Below the pieces are notes generated by a model, which ran no database searches, was not told where the DNA came from, and saw nothing but the letters and a program-made list of their open reading frames with translations. A DNA stretch of 64,000 nucleotides from Paragordius varius (lineage: Eukaryota > Nematomorpha), in contig OZ176051.1 of assembly GCA_964247055.1 (NCBI GenBank), positions 4,836,001 through 4,900,000 of the forward strand. Direction: 5' to 3'. A program made the position numbers and the translations under genes. Shown piece by piece: positions 47,401 to 58,766 of the stretch. Position 1 is the first letter of the stretch. Each line of letters opens with the position of its first letter.

Positions 47401-50400
47401 AAAATAGAGGAGATGACATGGGCTCAAATTCAAAAATTGGCAATGCAAATCTTTGCCCCGGACAAAAGCATATGGCTGAGTCGTAAAGAATTCTTTAAAA
47501 CAACCAGACAAGAAGGCGAACCAATCATGAGTTATATGGAAAGATTAAAAGTACTAGCTGACGATTGTGATTTTGAAGGCAATATCTCATACTTATTAAG
47601 AGATGTTTTCTTGATAGGACTAAATATGCCAATCCTAGAACGGGAATTACATATAAGATTCCCCACGGGCCAAAATGAAGGCGAACCAGTGTCACTACAA
47701 ATGGTAATTGATATGGCGCATTCCCTCGAAGTGATTGAACCGAAGGTGCTAAAAATCCGCCAAGAAAGAACCATACACCAAAGAGACTGCCAAAGATGTG
47801 GAAAATGTCATGCAATCGATAAATGCAGTGCAAAGGGTCAACGATGCTATAAGTGCGGAAAATACAACCATTTTGCAAAGTATTGCCGAACCAAATATCC
47901 CACCAAACCAGGTATTCGGGCAGTGACAAATTCAACGGGGATGGGCCCAACGATAACAGTGCAACTTAACGGAATAGAAACATCAATGTTGTTTGACACC
48001 GGTGCGGATGTGACAGTTATCAATGAGAGATGCTGGAAATCAACAGGACAACCACGACTGGAGGTAGGACAAAGACTGTCCACATACAATAATGAAACTA
48101 TCCCAACCATGGGTAAAACAGAATTGCGCGTAACAATGAACGGTATGACAAAAACCCTTGAATGTTTTGTAACCGAGGGAGATCGGCCATTAATTTTTGG
48201 TCTCCCTTGGATCCGTGCATTTGCTTTAAATTTACCAGATAATGTGATGATCAATAATATAACTAATAAATCTATATATAACCAGTATAATAGGTTGTTC
48301 TCGGACGGGTTAGGCTGTCTTAAGGATATGGAGGTATCGATTGCGATAAGAAATAATGCAACACCCAAAATATACCCTTGCAGGAGAGTTCCCCTACCCC
48401 TCCAAGAACGTGTGGAAAAGGAACTAGATAGATTGATAAACCTAGGTATCTTGAGAAAAATTGACCCAAATAGGGAGCGAATATCGTGGGCCACACCAAC
48501 AGTAAATATATTAAAACCAAATGGCCAAATAAGGATATGTGCGGATTTTCGAATCAGCCTCAATCCTCATTTGCTACCCGATTCTCATGTAATCCCCACC
48601 TTTGATGAACTAATCTCAAGAACAGCTCAAGGGACAGTTTTTACGTCACTAGACCTGAAGGATGCTTACCTGCAAATTCCCATAAAACAATCATCACAAC
48701 CACTACTGACCATAACTACCCATCAAGGTTTTTATTGTTACCAACGACTTCCATTTGGGTTGACTACGGCCCCTCATATATTTCAACGAATCATGGATAA
48801 TTTGATTGGTGATATACCAGGTATATGTATCTATTTAGATGACATATTAATATCAGGTAAAACAAGAACCGAACATGACGCCACATTGACCAGGGTATTG
48901 CAACGATTGGAAGCTGCAGGGTTGAAACTGAGCCGAGACAAATTGCAACTTGCCGTTTCATCTGTCAATTACATGGGATATGAAATTTCAAAGAATGGAA
49001 TTCGTCCCACCAATGACAAAATTCAAGCTTTGATCAATTGTCCGAGACCCACCAATAAGACAGAACTAAGATCATTTTTAGGACTGCTAAACTTTCATGA
49101 ACGATTCATACCAAATCTCCATCAAGCGATATGCAACCTCCACAGAAACACAGGTTCAAGTAGACCATGGGCCTGGACCGAGATAGAAGAAGAGGAGTTC
49201 CAATCCGCAAAACAACTAATGATAAATTACAATACATTAATACCGTATAACCCAAATTGGCCAATACTAATAGAAACAGACGCATCAAACAAGGGATTTG
49301 GAGCGATCTTACTACATATTACCCCGGAAGGAAAGCGTCCCATATCATACGCTTCACGCAAATGTACCGATGCCGAAACCAATTATTCAACAATAGAGAA
49401 AGAAGCAAAAGCTATCACGTATGCCATAGAAAAATTTAAACCATTTATATATGGTAGAAAATTCAAAATTATAACCGACCACAAACCACTAATCGGGTTA
49501 TTTGGTCGAACTCGAAATTTACAAAATATTAATAATGCTAAACTTCTTAGATGGATCTATAAAACATCGGGATACGACTATGAAATCGAATATAAAAAAG
49601 GGCAAAACAACTTAGCCGACGCTCTATCCAGATTACCAAATAATGATAATACCATGGAGGTGCAAAATGAAGATGATGAGGTATCACACACGGTAAAATT
49701 TTTAACTATGAATAAATTTAATCTAAGTAAAGAGTTAGTGGAGGAGGAGATAAGGTTAGATCCATTGGCAAACAAACTTAAATCAGCAATAAGAACAAAT
49801 GATTGGAGTGATCCAAGTATAAAGGAATTTCTGAAAGTAAAAAATGAGATTCAAATATATTATAATCTTTTATTTGTAAATGACAGATTACTAATACCCA
49901 CATCTTTGCAGCGGGACGTAATGAAATTCCTACATACTGGACATAACGGAGCGCAATCGATGAAACAACAAGCAAGACAATCCATATATTGGCCAAACTT
50001 AGAAAAAGATTTAGAAAATTTTGTAGAAACATGTGAACCGTGTCAAAGAAACAAGCCTAATATAAAGGAAAATCCAACGTGGAAATGGAATTTCAACACC
50101 GCGTTGTGGGAGAGAATTCACATCGACATAGCCGGCCCCATAGATGGTTATTTTTGGTTAGTTACCATTGATAGCGCTTCAAGATGGGTTGAGGTGGATC
50201 TACTCAAATCGATAACCTCACAACAATTATTGAATTGTTTAGAAAAACACATGGCCAGATTTGGTTTTCCGAGACAGATAGTCACTGATAATGGGCCATA
50301 CTTTACATCCCATGAATTTAGAAGTACCTTACATAATCTTAATATAAAACATATTTTAGTGAGTCCATACCATCCCAAGTCCAATGGATTGGTTGAAAGA

Positions 50401-53400
50401 TGTATTGCAACCCTCAAATTCAGATATAGAGCTACGAAAACGCAAACAATGCATGCCCACGAGGCAATCAACACGATTTTATATGGCTATCGAAACTCAA
50501 CACACAGTGCCATTATGAATACACCATCACAAGTCTTTCTGAAGAGACACCCAAATGGTCCGATGTCATGGCTCAAAACACAAACAACTGAGTTTATCGA
50601 TAATGAAATAGAACCGACTCGCCAGTTCGTTCCAAGAGAGAAGGTTTTTATAAAAAATGAAATAGAAAAAGGATGGAGGGCAGGGGAAATATTAGAACGC
50701 CGGGGCCCATTATCATATATGGTAACAGACGAAACAGACAGAGTTCTTAGAAAACACGCTGATCAATTAAAACAAAGAATGGAATGTCCGAGAACAACCA
50801 CGCCAGCGCCCGAAACACCAATTAATTCCGAAGAATATACCTCTACTCCACCAGATCTCGAAGCCATAAACAATAATATACAACCATCGCCAATAGGCAT
50901 AACCACACAGGATAATAACGTAGCTCCAACAACGAATATAGACATGCCTAAACCCAGGTACCCACAACGCCAGCGAAAACCCCCAGACCGCTTTACTATA
51001 GGGGGAAGATAATGTTAATTGGTTATAACCTTAAGTTATATTATTATTATTTATTATATAATTTATATGACATTGTATGTACAAGTATTCTAATTATAGT
51101 TGCCAACTTGATAACCTTAAATTATACGACATTGTATTTAATAAGTAATCTAATGACTATTATATATATGGATATTTTATATGACATTGTATTTGATACA
51201 AATAGTATTCTAATTTATTATTGTAATTTATCCTTGCTAAAATATATAAATACACCTATACCAACACTGAGCTATCAGTTAATAAATGTACTTAATTTGA
51301 GTTATTAATTCATATGTCGTCTCTATTTTAAACGTATTATCACCCTTGAAGAATTTAAATTCATCCTTAAACAATTGACACCATATTTACCATTAAACAA
51401 TTCAAATTCACCCTCAAATAAAATATAAATTTGTTATGATTAAAAATTACCAATCTTTTTATATATTTTTAAAAAATAAAAATTTTGTTTTAAATTAAAA
51501 TAATACTGAACAAATAATAATCTATGGCATAAAGATATATTTCTTATTAATAATGAGTTATTTTAATTCGAAAACAAACAATTTATTTTTAGGGTGAATT
51601 TGAATTGTTCAAGGGTGGTTTTGAACTATAAATGGTATAAATTGCTTTTATTAAGACTAAACTTTACGTAAAAACCCATACCTGATGAGCCAATTCATGA
51701 GTAATTACTATGGCGACACGCTCCTTTTGCGATTCGGAAGTTATGTTTGGTTTATACAACAAATCAACCATGCGATAAGTAACTAAGCCCCAATTTTCCA
51801 TGGCACCCACGGAAAAATCTGGGATTCCAATCAAATCTGTAAAAATGGATTGATGAATAATAAGGAACCGAATTTTTAATAAAGTAAAAAATAGTGTGAA
51901 ACGCTAAGACAAACAGAGAGTTTGTCTGATTGCAGCGTAATATAAAAACTCACTTTTAGGAAAATATTTAAAGATTTGTTATTTAGGATGGAGTCTTATT
52001 GAATATATCCATAATTAAACGATTACACATCTCAAAACATGAAGTGCACATTTAAAGGAACAATTCATCATATTGTTTGTGGCCCAAATATATTATATCA
52101 GCAACTTACAGTAAAAATTAAAATTATACGGTCAAAACGTCAAAAAGACAAATATTTTTTCAAAAGACCGCTGTACTTTTTTGAACTTGATCCTAAATAT
52201 AACACAGTATGTACTTTGCAAGTATGAAATAGCGATGTATATTGGTAACACAACCAATTAAATTGTTTACATAGAAAAAAAATAAGTTTCAACAAATAAT
52301 GGTCTTTTGTTTGTATAATTCCAATTTTTGGAAAATTCCAGTGATATAAATCATATCTATACCAATTTTGGGTAATGGAAACGGTATATCGAAAAAATCA
52401 TTGTAAAAATTTATGGCTTTAACAGCAACGCCCAAAGCAAATTTAGCTTGATCAATTTGTTCTTCGGGTGCATGAACTCCAACCTAAACAAGTATAAATT
52501 CAAATTTATTATGATTCAATTATGAATCAAATCAAATATACTTTTTGTGGCCCTTAACCTTATAAAAATATTTAAGTTAAAAAAGCAACAAATCTTACGC
52601 CATTGAGCTTATGTATAAGATGAATTTTGAATAACAATTGTTAAATATAATTAATTATATTGGTTATGAAACGAATTAACCTGAAATATAATAAATTTTT
52701 ATTGTATTCGCATTCACCAATAAAATTGTTTATATTCACACACGAAGGCACATTTATAATCAGATCAGTTGCGATATTTTATTGTTATAATCTTTAACTT
52801 GTAATTATTTCAATGATTGTCCTACAGAATGTATTGATAAACAACTATTTCATAAAAAGCTGGATAGTTTACGATAGTGCACCATCAAATTAATTGTTAA
52901 ACAACAACAGGAACAACTTATTTTATTAACAAACATCGGATAAAAAGGTTACATATTTACGACCTATAAATTATTGAAAAAATAGTACATAAACTTACAA
53001 GTACTCCATTTCGCGTGGTATCAGTTACAGCCTTAAAATCACAAATGACCCACGCCACCAGGTATGTGCTCATTACTACTGATGTTTCAAACACATCTCT
53101 TTGCAGGTGCACAGAAGCGGGACTAGCCAGTGTTTTAGCCTTTGGCATGTTTGAAAGGGACGTGAGCGATGCTGGTCTATCTATGGCCATGACGAATTTA
53201 GCCTTCCTATCTGGTTCATCCATACAGGGAAAGGCACGCCGAGCATAATTTGGTTCAAATTGAGTTGATAACAAATAACTATAATATGTGTGAGTAGGGA
53301 GAAAAGTTCAACAAATAACGTTTAGTTTAATCTTTACTTTTAAAATATTTTTTTCATCCAAGTACACTATGGGTATTAATGCTGACCTATTCACATTATT

Positions 53401-56400
53401 GTTGGCAAATTGTTAATACAGTAGTATGTTATAAAACTAATTTTGTACATAATACATAAACTTGTTTAATGTTGTAAGATAGGAAAAAAATTTCATTTTA
53501 AGCATTTGTTCTTTTTTACCCTTTAATTGTATTGTCAAATGGCCTAAAATAATGTAAAATGAACAACATTAATGTGCATACTATATGTATTTTTAGCAGG
53601 TAGCATTATGGTATCGTTGAGCCTGTGAGTAGTTATTTTATACATGCAAGTATAAATTAAATAAATAATATTGTATTAAACACAGTAAGATGATAAGTTT
53701 AGACAATATTTTAAATTGTATCATCAAGATCTGGCTAAACTAATCCTATTTTGACACCATTATTTAATAATATTCTACGCAACATATACAAATATTATAT
53801 GACATGCTAAAAGTTAATAAAATGCCCTATGTCCACAAAATATTTAAAAAATTTATTAAAATTTATAAATTCAATATAGGTATCTTCTGAATCCCATGCA
53901 AATTAAAAATGTCGTACGGTTTACACTAAAGATTAGCATGTTAATATGCATATTATCGTAATACAATCAACCAAAGGAAAATACATAAATTATGGTATTC
54001 CAAAACAATTAAAATCGACTCAATATGAGATGTTTTTTCCATGGTTAAATAAATTATACATAGATTAAAGACATTAAACGTCAAAATAAAAATATGCCTG
54101 CCAGTCAGAGATTTAAAACATAAATCGTTTTTAAATTGTTTCGGATTAGGTTTTGCATCATTTTTCCCATCTGATCCAGGTTTGACATATTTTTTTGAAA
54201 AAAAATTAACCCCTGCAAGAAAAACTTGTAAATTACTGTTTTCTCCCTTTTGTATCACTATAGGTACTGGCATACAGTCCATTCAAACTACGACTAATGT
54301 TTCCGTGATACTCAATGTTAAGCGTGTATTGATCACCGGCTCTAAGGGTTTTACCCATTGGTTGTCCTGCTTGTTGGCTTTTCGCCAGCGTTTCAGTCAA
54401 ATCTATGCGGACCATTTCAAATTTATCATCCTCGTAGGTAATGTGTGAAGATGGTATAACAGCTGTAAATGATTTGAGCAATACATTATCATCAACATTA
54501 TTATTGACATTATTTAAAGATTGTGTAGTTTGGTGAGTTTGGAGAGTTACACGGTCAAAACGTAACCCCTTGTTATTGAGCACAATAATGGATGTATCCT
54601 CTATCACAAGAAATGTAAATGCCACACTACCTATATGAAAATTTGCATCACAAAAAGTTTAGAATACATATTATGTCTAAAAAAATATGGCGTAATCGGC
54701 GTTTTTACGTTGATTTTGGCCAAAATATAGCATACATATAAATACTTGCAAGTTTATGTTATTCCATTTGACAATAAAGTCCAGTCTATGGTCTTTAAGG
54801 TTATATTGGGTTAATTATATAATAAATTAAATTACTAAATAATTCATTTAGCTTCTTCCGCGATTTTTTCGTTTTAATTGGTGATACTATGGACATTTTA
54901 CTTAAATTAAAACTATAAGAGTCAACAATTACAGTGATTCATTTAGCCAAACACGATAAAAATTAAAATATTCTGTGAATTCTAAAATCATTCTATTATT
55001 AATTAAATATTTAAACATGCCACATTTCTTCCCTCATACTACCTGTAAATGTTGGTCCGTTCCTGGGTAGGGCTGAATCGACATCCAACCATTCGGGTGA
55101 TATGGTGACATTGTAGGACAATGGTTTAATGCTCCTTGGTAAACGGTATTTGGTATCTTCAAAAAATTGCATATCACTAATCGATTCATTAGCCATCCTG
55201 TAATCATAGGTGTTGGTGATTGCTGGTGAAGTAACTCCACGTAAACCCGAACGCGACAAAGCGGCAGAAAGTGCCAAAATAAACTGCAAATATAATAGAA
55301 TTTAAAATTTAACGGAAAGGATATTAGCTTTTTCACATAAATACATCTATCGACTTTTCTCACAATAATTTATAGGTATATTGTAATTTGATTATTACTT
55401 TAATTATTATTGTAGGGATATATAGTTGATTAGCCAGACTGTTAAGAAACTTAAATTACGATAATATTTGTCATATGGATTATATATGTATATATTTTAT
55501 ATACTATATCATTTATCTATCTACATAATAAAAATATGCCTGAGCTTGTCAATCCGAACTTGGACATAGAGGCATGATTTATATTGAAATACTCATATAT
55601 ATATATATATATATATTGCAATTGTTAAATGTGTAGTATATCCATAATTTTATATAATTATTTTAAAAAAACGGAAAATCACCCAAAACAAATATTTGTT
55701 TAGCAAAAAATCATAATTTGAATTTATAAGAAAATGTGGTATACCCTATACGTTAAATTATTTTATTGTTTTAAAATGAAATGGTAAAAAAAATTTATAT
55801 TAAAAGACGGATATTTTAAAACAATTTCGTTAGCATCTAAATTGGCGATACCACATTATTGATTGTAGGTAATTAAGTGATTGATGCCACAATCCAAAGA
55901 TAAATTTGATAATTTACATAATCACATAAACTTAACTTACATTTTAAATTGAAGCCAAAAAATTACATATTTTAATGAAAAATGGTAATAACCAATATAC
56001 CAAAAAGTTAAAATATGTTAAATTAAGAAACAAGAATAGATAAATATATATTTTTTTAAAAAAAATTTACCATATTAAAATTTCTAAATTTACATTTAGA
56101 ACCATTATTCTTGTATAAAAGTTATATTAAACGAAAAATAAAAAAAATTAAAGAAAAAATTTAAGTTGGATATTTAAGGTTATTTATGTATAATCCTACA
56201 TGGATGGATAAAAATTTTCAATTGTTTTATCATCATCATGAACATTATTGTGAATTTTGAATGATATAATTAAAAAATTTTTTTATAGTTTTTTAAATAT
56301 GGTAAAAACATTTAATGCCATATAACCTCATTAAACCAAAATTATAAAATTTTTGAAAAGGATATATATATATATATATATAACATTTCAAATATAAGCG

Positions 56401-57394
56401 TGGTTTATGAAATTTACCAAATTTAATCCTTAACAGATTAGACCTATTCTTTATTCTTAATCTTCCATAAGCCAAAGTTTTGACGGTTAATTCGCACATG
56501 AGCCGTTAATGATTAGACATTTTTTTTTTCAAAAGAACTAACTGATGAGTTGAAAAAATGAAAAATTATTAAATTTTACAATCAGTGAATAAAAAATTTT
56601 TTTATAATTAAAATCATTTTGTATCCCTTAAAAGTAGAGATTGGAAAAATATCGTGATTAGAATGGTTGATTCTAAATATTTATTAAAGTAAAAAATTAA
56701 TTTAATATCTCAAAGTTTAGTTGCTGCAAACAAGGAAAACACCCATAAATCCAATCAATCGTCCGTTCAATTTACAATCCTTAGTCTCTTGTTTTGTTTA
56801 ATATAATGTAAAAAATTGTTAGTTATATTACAATTTATAAGCTACTACAAAATATATTATCTCACAATATACACAACAAGTTGTAAATTATGCAAAATAT
56901 ATCTTTACAAAAACAACTATACATCCGTAATTTTAGTTTATTTTTAATGTTGGCTCAAGTAGTGATTGATAAAATATAATTAATTGGTCTTTTATGCTCG
57001 CTGACAAACCTAAAAATATCCATCCAAAATTTTATTTTAATAATAAAAATCATTATCCGTATTTTGATTTTAAATCAATCAATAATATTTACACCTAAAG
57101 TAAAGTAAAGTAATTAACCTTATGTGTATATAAAAATTTGTTTGCAATTATACTATACTATGCATTAATTAAACAAAAATTATATATTTAAATACATACA
57201 TACAAACAAATATGCAAATTTGGTTGTTGGTTATTTAAAAAATATAGTCATCATCCTCAGAGAGTTAATAATAATATTTTTATGATTATTAAATATTGCA
57301 TGTGTGGAAGAATGTCAAATTCGGATAACGCAATTTTTAATTAAATATTAATTAATTCGCAATTAATGTTTAATACCGAAATTCATAATTTGTC

Positions 57395-57433
<39 letters not shown>

Positions 57434-58766
57434 AATATCAATGAATAAATTTCAAATTATGGATAAATTGCGCTAAAAATTGAAAAAATAATTAGATTAT
57501 GTCGTTTAAATCTATCGATAAAAAATTTCAAAAAAGTTACAAAGTTGGCTATTCAATTTTTTGTTCCTTTTAAGCATAGTTATGGTAATAAGCTTACGCT
57601 AAAGCATACTAATAAAAAAATGTGTTACAGTGTCCAGTTAAATAAATTAATAAAGGGTAGGCAGGATTAATTTTAAATTTAAAAATTAAAAATGAAAGAT
57701 GCGCACACGCATGGTTACATACCCTTATTAAAGATGGAAATAATGTAGAAACTTGATTAGGATAAGTTAATGATTCTCTTTGATTCTGTAAATATTGATG
57801 GCTCAAGGAAGGCCTATCATAAAAACGTGCATAATGAAAATGATAAGAAGGATTAACGCCGTTTAAATAAAATTGTTTTTCAATAAACACAGAATTATTA
57901 TTTAGATAGTTATGATGTGTATTATACAAATTCATGAGGAGACAATTCAATCACTAAAAATCATTATGGATAGATTCATAAAGAAAATGGCCCGTAAAAG
58001 TATCAAACTGTTTTATTATATACGTTTGTAATATAAAAGAATCAAATATTCTAATGAAACAAATTTTTTAAGAATAAAACATAATTAAAAAATTTGAATA
58101 AGGAAAAAGTTTACTATATTTATAGGATGTATATTTTCAAAATCAAAACCCAAACACCTGTACAAATAAAATGTTTTTTTTTCATATTAAAATTAAAAAT
58201 AAATAATTTTATTTATAAATAAACCAAATTATTAAAATAAAATTGTAAAATTCGCAAAAGATATTTTATTATTATGGATCCACTAAAAAGAGTATTTTTT
58301 TGAATATGTTAAAAATTTATTTAGCAACGTTTTCAAATATCATGGTATTTTAAAAATGTTGAATGGATGTCATGTCCAATTAACTTAATTTTGGACATAG
58401 GAAAAGGGTAATAATTGATTAATAAAAAATATAATTCAGTAACATAGACAATAATCAATCCAATTTATATAACTAAATTAACGCGTAAAATAATTATATT
58501 ATTAAAATTGCAGAAACTCTTATCCTTAATAATATAAATTAAAGAGAATTACTATGAGAATCAAAATAGCCATAATAATCAATATAGACTTTCTGGATGA
58601 TAAACGTTTAATTTTGAGATAAGCCAAATCCGGATGGTCATATAAAGGTTTTTTCTCGTATCCTGATACGAATTCCAAGCGTGAATCGCCTAAAATTAAC
58701 AAATAAAATTGTACCTGGAAAGCTATCAATGTCTCGCTTATTAATTTTAGTAAAATGACTTGTCAT
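41404..58766 (-). CDS. M1 family aminopeptidase (APN-like), copy B, type II membrane-anchored
   Basis: Eighteen exons: 58715-58766, 58553-58689, 55043-55283, 54237-54630, 52999-53278, 52363-52483, 51682-51836, 46520-46628, 45688-45891, 45357-45568, 44671-44907, 44221-44450, 44050-44135, 43757-43955, 42967-43087, 42683-42849, 42018-42280 and 41404-41588 (3,393 nt, 1,130 aa). A cytoplasmic tail of about 52 residues ending 'KIKRLSSRK' is followed by one membrane helix built across a splice ('[12 protein letters not shown]' + 'FILALSAAL'), so the catalytic part is extracellular. The exopeptidase motif GAMEN is near residues 419-423, with zinc ligands in HELAH (455-459) and Glu478 ('LNEGFATY') and the catalytic Tyr segment 'SYNKGSLL'. 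The ERAP1-like C-terminal domain ends 'WLKKHIPSY'. Intron 1 (58690-58714) is only 25 nt; the longest, 46629-51681, holds a MITE and a Gypsy element. All catalytic residues are present, so it is probably active. Confidence 0.93.
43136..43706. mobile_element. MITE-2, relative of MITE-1
   Basis: The ends 'CCATTTGCACTTCAA' and 'TTGAAGTGCAAATGG' are inverted, like the ends of MITE-1 (ACCATTTACAGTTCAA) but with changed bases. The arms hold several copies of a unit like 'ccttgaacacttcaagttgg' instead of the MITE-1 unit. 'TATAAT' follows the right end. AT-rich core of about 300 bp. It occupies the intron of copy B that corresponds to the intron carrying MITE-1 in copy A. Confidence 0.75.
45110..45240 (+). 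mobile_element. tRNA-derived SINE, diverged copy 3
   Basis: 'GAACCCATTCGAATCCCAAAATTGCACAA' (read 45,163-45,191) combines a T-arm/B-box-like ATTCGAATCCC with the same downstream body seen in the other copies (compare CCCAGAAACTACGCAA at 28,556). The head is poorly preserved. It lies in the intron between aminopeptidase B exons 10 and 11. Confidence 0.5.
46870..47197 (+). repeat. 5' LTR
   Basis: 328 bp, TG...AT ends, matching 51013-51340 without visible difference. AT-rich; a TATA-like box near 47,097-47,104 sits upstream of the likely transcription start. Confidence 0.95.
47209..51012 (+). CDS. Gag-Pol polyprotein of the Gypsy element
   Basis: A single frame of 1,267 aa from the first ATG, which lies only 11 bp after the 5' LTR; the stop codon abuts the 3' LTR. 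Gag part with a zinc knuckle ([14 protein letters not shown], about residue 213) preceded by another Cys cluster; retropepsin 'DTGADV' (about 262); reverse transcriptase with '[10 protein letters not shown]', 'LPFGLTTAP' and 'YLDD' (about 541); RNase H 'ETDASNKG' (about 690); integrase with an H-H-C-C finger (about 907-945) and D-D-E core ('HIDIAGP', 'TDNGPYF', 'NGLVER'). Similarity of the RT start ('[11 protein letters not shown]') points to the mag/K02A2.6-like group. Gag and pol are fused without a visible frame break, so a family-specific shift site is not evident. Confidence 0.95.
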   Translation: MDEISKISINEYDPNTNFKQYLKHVNRILIAKNINPNDEILKNLFLAYAGLHTISKLENQAFPTKIEEMTWAQIQKLAMQIFAPDKSIWLSRKEFFKTTRQEGEPIMSYMERLKVLADDCDFEGNISYLLRDVFLIGLNMPILERELHIRFPTGQNEGEPVSLQMVIDMAHSLEVIEPKVLKIRQERTIHQRDCQRCGKCHAIDKCSAKGQRCYKCGKYNHFAKYCRTKYPTKPGIRAVTNSTGMGPTITVQLNGIETSMLFDTGADVTVINERCWKSTGQPRLEVGQRLSTYNNETIPTMGKTELRVTMNGMTKTLECFVTEGDRPLIFGLPWIRAFALNLPDNVMINNITNKSIYNQYNRLFSDGLGCLKDMEVSIAIRNNATPKIYPCRRVPLPLQERVEKELDRLINLGILRKIDPNRERISWATPTVNILKPNGQIRICADFRISLNPHLLPDSHVIPTFDELISRTAQGTVFTSLDLKDAYLQIPIKQSSQPLLTITTHQGFYCYQRLPFGLTTAPHIFQRIMDNLIGDIPGICIYLDDILISGKTRTEHDATLTRVLQRLEAAGLKLSRDKLQLAVSSVNYMGYEISKNGIRPTNDKIQALINCPRPTNKTELRSFLGLLNFHERFIPNLHQAICNLHRNTGSSRPWAWTEIEEEEFQSAKQLMINYNTLIPYNPNWPILIETDASNKGFGAILLHITPEGKRPISYASRKCTDAETNYSTIEKEAKAITYAIEKFKPFIYGRKFKIITDHKPLIGLFGRTRNLQNINNAKLLRWIYKTSGYDYEIEYKKGQNNLADALSRLPNNDNTMEVQNEDDEVSHTVKFLTMNKFNLSKELVEEEIRLDPLANKLKSAIRTNDWSDPSIKEFLKVKNEIQIYYNLLFVNDRLLIPTSLQRDVMKFLHTGHNGAQSMKQQARQSIYWPNLEKDLENFVETCEPCQRNKPNIKENPTWKWNFNTALWERIHIDIAGPIDGYFWLVTIDSASRWVEVDLLKSITSQQLLNCLEKHMARFGFPRQIVTDNGPYFTSHEFRSTLHNLNIKHILVSPYHPKSNGLVERCIATLKFRYRATKTQTMHAHEAINTILYGYRNSTHSAIMNTPSQVFLKRHPNGPMSWLKTQTTEFIDNEIEPTRQFVPREKVFIKNEIEKGWRAGEILERRGPLSYMVTDETDRVLRKHADQLKQRMECPRTTTPAPETPINSEEYTSTPPDLEAINNNIQPSPIGITTQDNNVAPTTNIDMPKPRYPQRQRKPPDRFTIGGR
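51013..51340 (+). repeat. 3' LTR
   Basis: 328 bp, identical by eye to the 5' LTR; followed by the target duplication CACC and the right part of MITE-1. Confidence 0.95.
55593..55615. repeat. (AT)n microsatellite
   Basis: A pure AT run in the intron upstream of aminopeptidase B exon 3. Similar short (TA)n runs occur at about 15,151, 42,293, 46,488 and 56,361. Confidence 0.85.
57399..57432. repeat. (AT)n microsatellite, about 17 units
   Basis: The longest dinucleotide run in the window. It is flanked by loosely inverted sequence (gcaatttttaatt... / ...aaattgcgc), within the 3.3-kb intron of aminopeptidase B. Confidence 0.85.
57723..57935 (-). CDS. Possible alternative first coding exon of aminopeptidase B
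   Basis: A minus-strand frame of 71 codons from ATG at 57,935, rich in Asn, Tyr, His and Gln, ends at a strong donor (AAGG|GTATGTAA) in phase 0. That is the phase needed by the exon starting at 55,283. Using it would replace the cytoplasmic tail and the first half of the membrane helix, leaving only a short hydrophobic patch. No family similarity is recognised. It may be chance, an alternative promoter product, or a separate small gene. Confidence 0.3.

Larger units (their letters stand above)
46870..51340 (+). mobile_element. Ty3/Gypsy LTR retrotransposon, looks whole and very young
   Basis: A 4.47-kb element with two 328-bp LTRs (46870-47197 and 51013-51340) that appear identical by eye, flanked by the 4-bp target duplication CACC. 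One gag-pol frame fills the inside. The LTRs start TG but end AT rather than CA. A TATA-like stretch lies near 47,097. The sequence directly after the 5' LTR (TGGTGCCG) has a typical primer-binding start, and a purine run (GGGGGAAGATAA) abuts the 3' LTR. The polymerase resembles the mag-like lineage. No breaks were seen. Identical LTRs imply a very recent insertion, later than the MITE it entered. Confidence 0.95.
46846..51637. mobile_element. MITE-1, second copy, split by the Gypsy element
   Basis: A left piece (46846-46869) and a right piece (51341-51637) together make one diverged MITE-1. The left end is 'TACAATTTACAATTCAAATT'; the right part carries the inward units (cacccttgaagaatttaaattc) and the end 'GAACTATAAATGGTA'. 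Removing the LTR element with one copy of its CACC target duplication rejoins the tandem unit smoothly, so the MITE was there first. Confidence 0.8.

Noticed and set aside
47525-50967. Several long minus-strand frames across the Gypsy element
   Set aside because: They are reverse-strand shadows of the gag-pol frame and resemble no known protein.
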